Made by a program: the position numbers and the translations under genes
Shown here: positions 40,832-47,329 of the stretch, piece after piece
How the letters are laid out: each line of letters starts with the position of its first letter
Position numbering within the stretch: the first letter of the stretch is position 1
Notes under the pieces: generated by a model
The model's database searches: none
The model's input: only the letters and a program-made list of their open reading frames with translations
Told to the model about the DNA's origin: nothing
Origin: an uncultured Eubacteriales bacterium
Lineage (GTDB): Bacteria; Bacillota; Clostridia; Oscillospirales; Oscillospiraceae
Assembly: GCA_900544975.1 (NCBI GenBank)
Contig: UQXI01000022.1
Coordinates: forward strand, 1 to 47,329
Reading direction: 5' to 3'
Length of the DNA: 47,329 bases

Positions 40832-42166
40832 TCACGCTTTGGCGGGTTCCGGGGCCGGCTTGGGCGGCGCGGCGTCCCGCAGTTTTTGCTTGGCGGTGCG
40901 AATGCTGTGGACCAGGGGCAGGCAGCCGGGGCAGGTGTAGGCGCAGCTGCCGCATTCCACGCAGTCCAGGACGTTTTGCCGCTTCAGGGCCTCCAGGTCG
41001 CCCCGCCGCTCGGCGCTGTATAAGTACAGAGGCATCAGATGCATGGGGCAGACGGAGACGCATTTGCCGCAACGGATGCAGTGGGGATGGTCCGACAGGT
41101 AGCGGTTGGTCTCGCCCAAAATGGTCACGGCGTTGGTTCCCTTGGTGACAGGGACAGCCAGATCAAATTGGGCCACGCCCATCATGGGACCGCCGGAGAG
41201 CACCTTATAGGGGTTTTGCCGGAAGCCGGCTGCCTCCACCATGTCGCTGAAGGGAGTGCCGATGGGAACCAGCAGATTCCGGGGCTCCATGACAATGTCG
41301 CCGGAGACGGTGACCACCCGCTTCACCAGAGGCATGCCGTCCCAGACGGCGTCACCCACGGCGGCGCAGGTGGCGGCGTTGAACACGGCGCAGCCCACGG
41401 CGGCGGGCAAGCCCCCCGGGGGAACCTGACGGCCGGTGACGGCCTGAATCAACTGCTTTTCCGCGCCCTGGGGGTACCGGGCTTTCAGAAGCTGGAGCCG
41501 GATGCCTGGGTGGCGGGGCAGTGCGGCCTCCAGAGCGGCGGCTGCGGCGGGTTTGTTGTTCTCCATGCCGATGACGGCCTGCTTCTGGCCCAGGATGTTC
41601 ATGAGGACCTCCAGACCCCGCAGGACCCGGTCGGGTTCTTCCCGCAGGAGCCGCTCATCCGCTGTGATATAGGGTTCGCACTCCGAGGCGTTTACCAGGA
41701 TGGTATCCACCTTCCCCATGCCGGAGGAGAGCTTCACATGGGTGGGAAAGGTGGCGCCGCCCATGCCCACAATGCCGGCTTCCCGGATGATGCCGGTGAG
41801 CGCTTCGGCGCTGAGGCCCCGGAGGCTGGAGCGGGGCTGTACCTCCGGGGAGAGGGTTTCCTGAAAGTCGTTGGCGATGACCACGGAGAGCACCGTGGTG
41901 CCGTTGGGGTGAGGCCGGGCCTCCACCGCCTGGACGGCGCCGGAGACGGAAGCGTGGACCGGCGCGCATAGCCCGGAGCCGTCGCCGATTTTTTGCCCCA
42001 AATCCACGTGATCTCCCTTAGAGACCAGGGGCTTGCAGGGGGCGCCGATGTGCTGGGACATGGGAATCACCACGGTGGCAGGGGGCGGAAAGGCCACAAT
42101 GGCCTGCTCCCGGGCCAGAGCCTTCTGGTCCTTGGGGTGGATGCCGCCGTAAAAGGAAAATGCCAT
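40832..42166 (-). CDS. rnfC: Rnf complex NADH-binding subunit RnfC
   Basis: First gene of the rnf operon: the peripheral subunit that reduces NAD+, 444 aa. It has a biotinyl-like N-terminal domain (MSQHIGAPCKPLVSKGDHV), a Nuo51-like nucleotide/FMN domain with GIVGMGGATFPTHVKL and NASECEPYITADERL, and two 4Fe-4S motifs near the C-terminus (CIRCGKCVSVCP, CVECGSCAYTCPGCLP). Three in-frame ATGs are possible (42250, 42175, 42166); AGAGGTGA lies nine bases before 42166 and overlaps the one at 42175, so I choose MAFSFYGGIHP. The promoter 42239-42267 fits this start. Confidence 0.96.
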   Translation of the reverse strand: MAFSFYGGIHPKDQKALAREQAIVAFPPPATVVIPMSQHIGAPCKPLVSKGDHVDLGQKIGDGSGLCAPVHASVSGAVQAVEARPHPNGTTVLSVVIANDFQETLSPEVQPRSSLRGLSAEALTGIIREAGIVGMGGATFPTHVKLSSGMGKVDTILVNASECEPYITADERLLREEPDRVLRGLEVLMNILGQKQAVIGMENNKPAAAAALEAALPRHPGIRLQLLKARYPQGAEKQLIQAVTGRQVPPGGLPAAVGCAVFNAATCAAVGDAVWDGMPLVKRVVTVSGDIVMEPRNLLVPIGTPFSDMVEAAGFRQNPYKVLSGGPMMGVAQFDLAVPVTKGTNAVTILGETNRYLSDHPHCIRCGKCVSVCPMHLMPLYLYSAERRGDLEALKRQNVLDCVECGSCAYTCPGCLPLVHSIRTAKQKLRDAAPPKPAPEPAKA

Positions 42167-42238
42167 GAATACCATCACCTCTTCTAGAAGTTTGAAAAAC
42201 CGGCAACGCAAAGCGGCCGGCCGGGAACATGTGCCCTT

Positions 42239-42267
42239 ACTATACTGCATTCACTCCAATTTGTCCA
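42239..42267 (-). promoter_or_regulatory. Promoter of the rnf operon
   Basis: Minus-strand TGGACA (42262-42267), 17-bp spacer, TATAGT (42239-42244), 73 bp upstream of the chosen rnfC start. Confidence 0.65.
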
Positions 42268-42609
42268 CGGTTTTTTCTGTTTTCACTATAAAAATACGAT
42301 TATATCGATACGATTTTGCGCAAAATGCCGAGGAAAAGGGACAAGCCAGAATTTGTCTTTGCAGGATTTCCTGAGAGTAGTTACAGAACGGCATATCACC
42401 GAAAGGGAGCGCTGTTTCTATAAAATGCGGGAACTGCTGCGTTGCATTTTCGACTTTTTTGTGATACGTTTCGAAAGACATCCGGCTGCCTGGTGTTGAC
42501 TCCTCGCTTGCAAAGATTGCGTTTCCAATGAGAAAGCAGAATTGAGGGCCTGACCATCATATTCTTGTCCCCGGGGGCATAGTCTGTAGCAAAACCGGGA
42601 GGGATGGAT
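42268..42609. other. Intergenic region between divergent rnfC and the carboxypeptidase gene
   Basis: AT-richer than its surroundings. I find no convincing promoter for the carboxypeptidase, no RNA gene and no repeat. A 76-codon minus-strand frame (42251-42481) has no ribosome site, crosses the rnf promoter and is not called. Confidence 0.5.
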
Positions 42610-43773
42610 ATGGGTAAACGAATTGTCATTGTGCTGCTTCTGGTCAGCATCCTGTGTGGAGGGTTGGCGTTGCCGGTAGGGGCAGTGGATTTGCAGCTTT
42701 CGGCGCCGTCGGCGGTGCTTATGGATTTGGCCACGGGGACGGTGTTGTACGAGACCAATTCTCATGAGCGCCTGGCGCCTGCCAGTGTGACCAAGGTGAT
42801 GACGCTGCTCCTCATTATGGAGGCGGTGGATTCTGGGAAGATCTCCTGGCAGGATATGGTCACGGCTTCTGAGGCGGCGGCCGCCAAGGGGGGAAGTCAG
42901 GTCTACCTGAAGGTGGGGGAGACCATGTCGGTGGAGGAGATGGTGAAATCCATCACTGTGTCTTCTGCCAACGATTGCGCCTGTGCCATGGCAGAGTTCA
43001 TTGCCGGCAGTGAGGCGGGATTTGTGGAAAAGATGAACGCACGGGCCCAGGAACTGGGGATGGAAGATACTCACTTTGTCAATTGTACCGGCCTGGACGA
43101 TGAGCCCTCTGCCGCGGAGCATCTCACCAGCGCCTATGACATTGCGCTCATGTCCCGGGAGCTGCTGCTGCATCATCCGGACATCAAGCGGTTTACCACC
43201 ATCTGGATGGACACGGTACGAAACGGCGCCTTTGGTCTGGCCAACACCAATAAATTGGTCCGGTTTTATGAGGGGACCACCGGGCTCAAGACCGGCTATA
43301 CCTCCTCAGCCGGGCACTGCCTGTCTGCCAGCGCCCAGCGGGAGGGGTTGGAGCTGGTGGCGGTGGTTCTGCACTGCTCCAGCTCACCGGACCGGTTCCA
43401 GTCTGCCAAGGCGCTGCTGGATTACGGCTTTGCCAACTATGCCCTGGTGCCGGTGCAGGAGGGGGAGGCATTGGCTCCGGTTCCGGTGGTTCTGGGTGAG
43501 GCCGGGACGGTACAGCCGGTGGCGTCCGGGGAGGAGCAGCTGCTCATCGATAAGAGCCTCCGCCAGTCTGTCACCCGGACAGTGGAGCTGCAGCCCAACG
43601 TGGAGGCGCCGGTGACGCAGGGGCAGCGCTTGGGGACGCTGACCATCCAGGCAAATGGCCAGGTCCTGGCGGAGGTCCCCCTGGTGGCCCAAGAGGCGGT
43701 TGCCCGCCTCACCTGGAAGGATCTCTTTGCCAACATCTTGCGCCGGATCTGCATGGCAGGGCAGGAGACGTGA
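42610..43773 (+). CDS. D-alanyl-D-alanine carboxypeptidase (DacF/PBP5-like, S11)
   Basis: Penicillin-binding protein that trims the terminal D-Ala from peptidoglycan stem peptides outside the membrane, 387 aa. Signal peptide: MGKRIVIVLLLVSILCGGLA..., cleavage near VGA-VD. The three active-site motifs are SVTK (Ser59, Lys62), SAN (119-121) and KTG (227-229), all intact. The C-terminal beta domain (PBP5_C, VPVQEGEALAPVPVV...) precedes a hydrophobic or amphipathic tail near LTWKDLFANILRRICM that probably attaches the protein to the membrane. GGGAGG lies seven bases before the ATG at 42610; the ATG at 42604 overlaps it. The gene is a single unit ending at the terminator 43848-43884. Confidence 0.95.
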   Translation: MGKRIVIVLLLVSILCGGLALPVGAVDLQLSAPSAVLMDLATGTVLYETNSHERLAPASVTKVMTLLLIMEAVDSGKISWQDMVTASEAAAAKGGSQVYLKVGETMSVEEMVKSITVSSANDCACAMAEFIAGSEAGFVEKMNARAQELGMEDTHFVNCTGLDDEPSAAEHLTSAYDIALMSRELLLHHPDIKRFTTIWMDTVRNGAFGLANTNKLVRFYEGTTGLKTGYTSSAGHCLSASAQREGLELVAVVLHCSSSPDRFQSAKALLDYGFANYALVPVQEGEALAPVPVVLGEAGTVQPVASGEEQLLIDKSLRQSVTRTVELQPNVEAPVTQGQRLGTLTIQANGQVLAEVPLVAQEAVARLTWKDLFANILRRICMAGQET

Positions 43774-43847
43774 GAACGCAGGGGCCCTCAAAGTGGAATT
43801 TTGGACGGATTCCAGGCGGGAAGACAATGAAATAGATGCATGGATCG

Positions 43848-43884
43848 TTCCAGCAGCCCGGTAAAGGGCTGCTGGAAGTTGTTT
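43848..43884 (+). terminator. Terminator of the carboxypeptidase gene
   Basis: A perfect 12-bp stem TTCCAGCAGCCC / GGGCTGCTGGAA with a 6-base loop (43848-43877), followed by GTTGTTT. Confidence 0.85.
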
Positions 43885-44020
43885 ATGGAGCCAAGTTGCG
43901 TGAATGGCTCTCCATTTGGTTAGGATGTATAAAAACCTGTTGCTTTGTACAATAAGGGTCAGAGTGTGGGGCTGTTTGGTGGAAATCGGTGGATTGCTGA
44001 TCATGGTTGGAGAACTCGAG

Positions 44021-44295
44021 TGTCTACAACGGGCGGACACGTGGGTCCGCCCCTACGATGTGATATTAACGTGGTGCGTAGACGGGTTCTTTGATATTGT
44101 TGTAAAATGTACTATGTTTTGCGTAATATAGGGAATTTGAATGACAGAATGTGTCGGATAATTTTCTCCCATTCTCGCCATTCGCCGTAGGGGCGGACCT
44201 ATGTGTCCGCCCGGCAGGGACATGGTGCGTTGCCCGTCTAGTTTGGGCGAATTCGTAATGCCCACTACGGGCGGATACATAGGTCTGCCCTTATG
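44021..44295 (-). repeat. Composite dispersed repeat, copy 3 (A-B, inverted, diverged)
   Basis: Read on the minus strand: an outer GGGCAGACCTATGTATCCGC palindrome, module A (GCGAATTCGCCC is here ACGAATTCGCCC; GGGCGGACACATAGGTCCGC), then a diverged module B ending in TCGTAGGGGCGGACCCACGT. The A parts are well conserved; the ribosome-site-like TTAGGAGGAAAT of module B in the other copies is lost. It lies in the gene-free gap 43774-44573, which otherwise holds a terminator, the hrcA promoter and CIRCE; from 44296 to 44499 I see nothing. Confidence 0.8.
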
Positions 44296-44499
44296 CAAAA
44301 TCTTTGGGTTTTTGTATGTTTAAAATTGTGGCACGCTATCGTAGGTACGTCTCTATGGCGATGGAGGAATGCTGGCAGAACGCAATGGAAGGTGGGTATG
44401 TTCTGTGAAAAGGGGGCGCAAACTAGGTTGGGAAGGTGGGTTGTGAGAGCTTTCCAAAAATTGGGGAATTTTGTTTAAAAATTATTCATGATCCGCCCC

Positions 44500-44528
44500 T
44501 TGACAACGAGGGGTTCGGGTTGTATAGT
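44500..44528 (+). promoter_or_regulatory. Heat-shock operon promoter
   Basis: TTGACA (44500-44505), 17-bp spacer, TATAGT (44523-44528), directly before the CIRCE operator: a vegetative promoter repressed by HrcA. Confidence 0.88.
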
Positions 44529-44532
44529 TACC

Positions 44533-44559
44533 TTAGCACTCGAGAAGTGGGAGTGCTAA
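44533..44559 (+). promoter_or_regulatory. CIRCE operator
   Basis: TTAGCACTC-N9-GAGTGCTAA, a perfect match to the HrcA-binding inverted repeat with the canonical nine-base spacer. It covers the transcription start region and ends 14 bp before hrcA. Confidence 0.97.
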
Positions 44560-44573
44560 CAGGAGGAACGGTC

Positions 44574-45668
44574 ATGGAACTGACTCAGCGGAAGAAAAAG
44601 GTGCTGCAAACTGTGGTGGACCTCTATATTCGCACCGCAGAGCCGGTGGGATCGAAGGCCATTGCGGCCATGCCCGGTATGAGCTACTCCTCTGCCACCA
44701 TTCGCAATGAGCTGGCGGATCTCACCACCATGGGGCTCCTGGAGCAGCCTCACACTTCCGCAGGGCGGATTCCCTCCCCGGCAGGCTATCGGCTGTATGT
44801 GGATGAGCTGATGCAGGGCTATAAACTCAGCGTGGATGAGACGAAGGACCTGAAAAATGCCATGGAGCTGAAGCTCCAGGAGTTTGACAAGGTCATGGAT
44901 AAAGTGGCAAGGCTGGTCTCCCAGGCCACGGATCTGCCGGCCTATACGGTGGCTGCCCGTCAGGGAGCCGCCACGGTGAAGCGATTTGAGATCCTTATGG
45001 CAGAGGCCGGGAGCTTCATCCTGGTGGTGATGACCAACGGGGATGTGGTGAAGAACAAGCTGATCAAGCTGCCCCTCCATGTGACGGAGGCGGACCTGAA
45101 GCTCCTCAGCGCGGTGCTGAACGCCACCATGACCGGCCTTACGGTGCAGGAGCTGACGGCGGAGCTGATGGAACGGGTGACCCAGAATGCCGGGGCTGCC
45201 GCGGGGCTGGTGCCGGTGATCCTGGACTTCACCGCCGGGGTCCTCCGAGGCCAGGAGGACAGCGCTGTGGCCCTCCGGGGCCAGGTCCGGCTGCTCCATC
45301 AGCCGGAATACCAGGATGTGGAGAAGGCGCAGGAGGTTCTGAATACTCTGGATGAGGAGACCATCTCCCAACTCCCCGCCGTCATGGGGGGAGAGAAAAC
45401 CCAGATCCTAGTGGGGCCGGAGCATGTGGCCCAGGAATTGAAGGATACCTCGGTTGTTATGACCAAATTTGACATTGGCGAGGGGATGCAGGGACTCATC
45501 GGCGTGGTGGGGCCCACCCGGATGGATTACGCCAAAGTCACGGCCCGGCTGAGCTACTTTGCGGAGAATCTGTCCAGAATGTTCTCCCAGCCGGAGACCA
45601 ACCGGAAGGAGCTCCCTCAGGGAAGCGAACCGGAGGAAGAATCACAGGGAGGCACAGATCGTGGCTGA
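44574..45668 (+). CDS. hrcA: Heat-inducible transcription repressor HrcA
   Basis: Repressor (364 aa) of class I heat-shock genes, acting at the CIRCE element just upstream and so controlling its own operon. The N-terminal winged helix is clear (ELTQRKKKVLQTVVDLYIRT, AEPVGSKAIA, SSATIRNELADLTTMGLLEQ, PHTSAGRIPS), followed by a GAF-like dimerisation region and the C-terminal signature GVVGPTRMDYAKV. The ATG at 44574 has AGGAGGAA; the longer frame to 44436 would cross the promoter and operator. In other bacteria HrcA activity depends on GroEL. The stop overlaps the grpE start by eight bases. Confidence 0.97.
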   Translation: MELTQRKKKVLQTVVDLYIRTAEPVGSKAIAAMPGMSYSSATIRNELADLTTMGLLEQPHTSAGRIPSPAGYRLYVDELMQGYKLSVDETKDLKNAMELKLQEFDKVMDKVARLVSQATDLPAYTVAARQGAATVKRFEILMAEAGSFILVVMTNGDVVKNKLIKLPLHVTEADLKLLSAVLNATMTGLTVQELTAELMERVTQNAGAAAGLVPVILDFTAGVLRGQEDSAVALRGQVRLLHQPEYQDVEKAQEVLNTLDEETISQLPAVMGGEKTQILVGPEHVAQELKDTSVVMTKFDIGEGMQGLIGVVGPTRMDYAKVTARLSYFAENLSRMFSQPETNRKELPQGSEPEEESQGGTDRG

Positions 45669-46209
45669 TAAGGAAAACAAAAAGAACAAGAAAAAAGCCC
45701 AGGAAGCCCAGGAGGCTCAGGAGACCCAGGAGACAGAGCCCCAGGAAGGGGCGGAGGCTGCGGAGCAGCCGGAAGCATTGCAACAGCTTCAGGAGAAGCT
45801 GGATGCGGAACATGAGGCCCATCTGCGACTGGCGGCGGAATATGACAACTTCCGCAAGCGGACTCAGAAGGAGAAGGACGCCAGCTATGCAAACGGCAAG
45901 GCGGACGCCATCGGCAAGCTCCTGCCTGTTTACGACAATCTGGAACGGGCGCTGAACCAGCCCACAGAGGACGCCGCCTACAAAAAAGGGGTGGAAATGA
46001 CCATGGCCGAGCTGGAGAAGATTTTCCAGGGCCTGGGCGTCACCGGCTTCGGCGCGGTGGGCGACGCCTTTGATCCCAACCTGCACAATGCGGTGATGCA
46101 TACCGATGACGAGAGCCTGGGGGAGAATGTGGTCACTCAGGTGTTCCAGAAGGGATTCCGCATGGGGGAGAGCGTCATCCGCTTTGCCATGGTGCAGGTA
46201 GCGAATTAG
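45661..46209 (+). CDS. grpE: Nucleotide exchange factor GrpE
   Basis: Co-chaperone that releases ADP from DnaK, 182 aa. The first 45 or so residues are a low-complexity charged segment (KENKKNKKKAQEAQEAQETQ), then the long dimerising helix (EALQQLQEKLDAEHEAHLRL, AAEYDNFRKRTQKE) and the beta-sheet head with GVTGFGAVGDAFDPNLHNAV and VVTQVFQKGF. I take the GTG at 45661 as start: GGGAGG lies before it, and it overlaps the hrcA stop by eight bases, implying coupled translation. The upstream extension to 45559 is out-of-frame hrcA. Confidence 0.96.
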   Translation: MADKENKKNKKKAQEAQEAQETQETEPQEGAEAAEQPEALQQLQEKLDAEHEAHLRLAAEYDNFRKRTQKEKDASYANGKADAIGKLLPVYDNLERALNQPTEDAAYKKGVEMTMAELEKIFQGLGVTGFGAVGDAFDPNLHNAVMHTDDESLGENVVTQVFQKGFRMGESVIRFAMVQVAN

Positions 46210-46218
46210 GGTCCCATT

Positions 46219-46236
46219 CCGGGTTTTCCCGGTTTT
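46219..46236 (+). terminator. Short hairpin between grpE and dnaK
   Basis: CCGGG-TTTT-CCCGG followed by TTTTATATAATTT. The stem has only 5 bp, so it would at most be a weak attenuator or an mRNA-processing site that sets the grpE-to-dnaK ratio. Confidence 0.35.
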
Positions 46237-46287
46237 ATATAATTTGTATATTCAAACACTCTCATGTAAAATAGGAGGAAGCATATT

Positions 46288-47329
46288 ATGGCTAAGATTA
46301 TCGGTATCGATCTCGGTACGACCAATTCCTGCGTCGCCGTTCTGGAAGGCGGCGAACCGGTTGTGATTGCCAATGCAGAGGGCAACCGGACCACCCCATC
46401 TGTGGTGGCCTTTGCGAAAAACGGTGAGCGGATGGTGGGCCAGGTGGCAAAGCGCCAGGCTGTGACCAATGCAGACCGCACCATCGCCTCCATCAAGCGC
46501 CACATGGGCACCAACTACAAGGTGACTGTGGACGGCAAGGGGTATACCCCCCAGGAGATTTCCGCTATGATCCTGCAGAAGCTGAAGGCGGACGCGGAAA
46601 GCTATCTGGGCGGCCCGGTGACAGAGGCTGTCATCACCGTGCCTGCGTACTTCTCTGACTCCCAGCGGCAGGCCACCAAGGACGCCGGTAAGATTGCCGG
46701 CCTGGAAGTCAAGCGGATCATCAACGAGCCCACGGCGGCTGCCCTGGCTTATGGCCTGGACAAAGAGTCGGAGCAGAAGATCATGGTCTATGACCTGGGC
46801 GGCGGCACCTTCGATGTGTCCATCCTGGACATTGGCGACGGCGTCATCGAGGTTCTGGCCACGGCCGGCGACACCCGCCTGGGCGGCGACGACTTTGACC
46901 AGCGGATCATGGATTACCTGGTAGCGGAGTTCAAGAAGGCCGAGGGCATTGACCTGTCCAAGGATCGGGTGGCCATGCAGCGGCTGAAAGAGGCTGCGGA
47001 GAAGGCCAAGATTGAGCTCTCCGGCGTCACCAGTACCAACATCAACCTGCCCTATATCACCGCCGACGCCACCGGCCCCAAGCACCTGGACGTGACCCTC
47101 AGCCGGGCCAAGTTCAATGAGCTCACCGCCGATCTGGTGGAGCGGACCATGGGCCCGGTGCGCCAGGCCATGTCTGACGCCAAGCTCTCCGCCTCCGACC
47201 TGGGCAAGGTCCTGCTGGTGGGCGGCTCTACCCGGATTCCCGCTGTCCAGGAGGCTGTGAAGAAGCTCACCGGGAAAGAGGGCTTCAAGGGCATCAACCC
47301 CGATGAATGCGTGGCCATGGGCGCAGCCC
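46288..47329 (+). CDS. dnaK: Chaperone DnaK (Hsp70), 3' end outside the window
   Basis: Hsp70 chaperone; the window contains the first 347 codons, most of the ATPase domain. Motifs are KIIGIDLGTTNSCVAVLEGG (phosphate 1), VITVPAYFSDSQRQATKDAG, IINEPTAAALAYGL, YDLGGGTFDVSIL (phosphate 2) and VLLVGGSTRIPAVQEAV (adenosine). The 20-odd residue insert near residue 80 seen in proteobacterial DnaK is absent, as in Gram-positives. AGGAGGAAG lies eight bases before the ATG. It is the third gene of the CIRCE-controlled operon; dnaJ would be expected next but is outside the window. Confidence 0.98.
   Translation, partial: MAKIIGIDLGTTNSCVAVLEGGEPVVIANAEGNRTTPSVVAFAKNGERMVGQVAKRQAVTNADRTIASIKRHMGTNYKVTVDGKGYTPQEISAMILQKLKADAESYLGGPVTEAVITVPAYFSDSQRQATKDAGKIAGLEVKRIINEPTAAALAYGLDKESEQKIMVYDLGGGTFDVSILDIGDGVIEVLATAGDTRLGGDDFDQRIMDYLVAEFKKAEGIDLSKDRVAMQRLKEAAEKAKIELSGVTSTNINLPYITADATGPKHLDVTLSRAKFNELTADLVERTMGPVRQAMSDAKLSASDLGKVLLVGGSTRIPAVQEAVKKLTGKEGFKGINPDECVAMGAA

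Noticed and set aside
42251..42481. 76-codon minus-strand frame upstream of rnfC
   Set aside because: No ribosome site, and its end overlaps the rnf promoter region.
43904..44131. 75-codon frame with hydrophobic N-terminus upstream of hrcA
   Set aside because: Half of it is translated repeat copy 3 and no ribosome site is present.

Overview
The window reads as GC-rich chromosomal DNA from an anaerobic, Gram-positive Clostridia-type bacterium, most likely Oscillospiraceae/Ruminococcaceae. The grounds are a GlgC plus GlgD pair, a six-gene Rnf cluster in the order C-D-G-E-A-B, a CIRCE-controlled hrcA-grpE-dnaK operon, an S-layer-homology (SLH) surface protease, LytTR/GHKL regulators, and dispersed 'GGGCGGACACATRGGTCCGCCC' repeats of a kind I associate with that family. 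The family assignment is inference; no rRNA or tRNA gene was seen.

Left part (1-16.6 kb). An unidentified 220-aa protein and a composite repeat are followed by a very large secreted subtilase with three C-terminal SLH domains, split by an apparent one-base deletion near 3418-3421. Next comes a visibly lower-GC block (about 6.0-9.5 kb): a three-gene ABC exporter (two FtsX-type half permeases and an ATPase) flanked by two copies of the protease leader/promoter sequence, with an orphan reading frame and a small inverted-repeat element beside it. Then typA/bipA (minus strand) and, divergently, an ATPase plus a giant coiled-coil FtsX permease.

Middle part (16.6-31.7 kb), mostly carbohydrate metabolism. 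A small P-loop protein, pgi, a ROK glucokinase with a thioredoxin-reductase-like flavoprotein, an intracellular GH13 enzyme coupled to a 60-aa Cys-rich protein, and the glycogen operon glgB-glgC-glgD-glgA. Glucokinase, Pgi and the Glg enzymes together connect glucose, glucose-6-phosphate, ADP-glucose and glycogen, and the GH13 enzyme probably works on maltodextrins. A DegV protein and a CCA-adding-type nucleotidyltransferase follow.

Right part (31.8-47.3 kb). A probable operon encodes a LytTR response regulator, a GHKL kinase with no sensor domain and a pair of full-length ABC exporters; an attenuator-like hairpin separates kinase and exporter. Then come rnfCDGEAB (ferredoxin:NAD+ oxidoreductase, ion pumping), a D-Ala-D-Ala carboxypeptidase, another copy of the composite repeat, and hrcA-grpE-dnaK with dnaK running off the window.

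Recurrent features: short overlaps of consecutive genes, and several well-formed promoters whose -35 box begins TTGC rather than TTGACA, all with a 17-bp spacer. No CRISPR array, recognisable transposase, prophage or origin was found.
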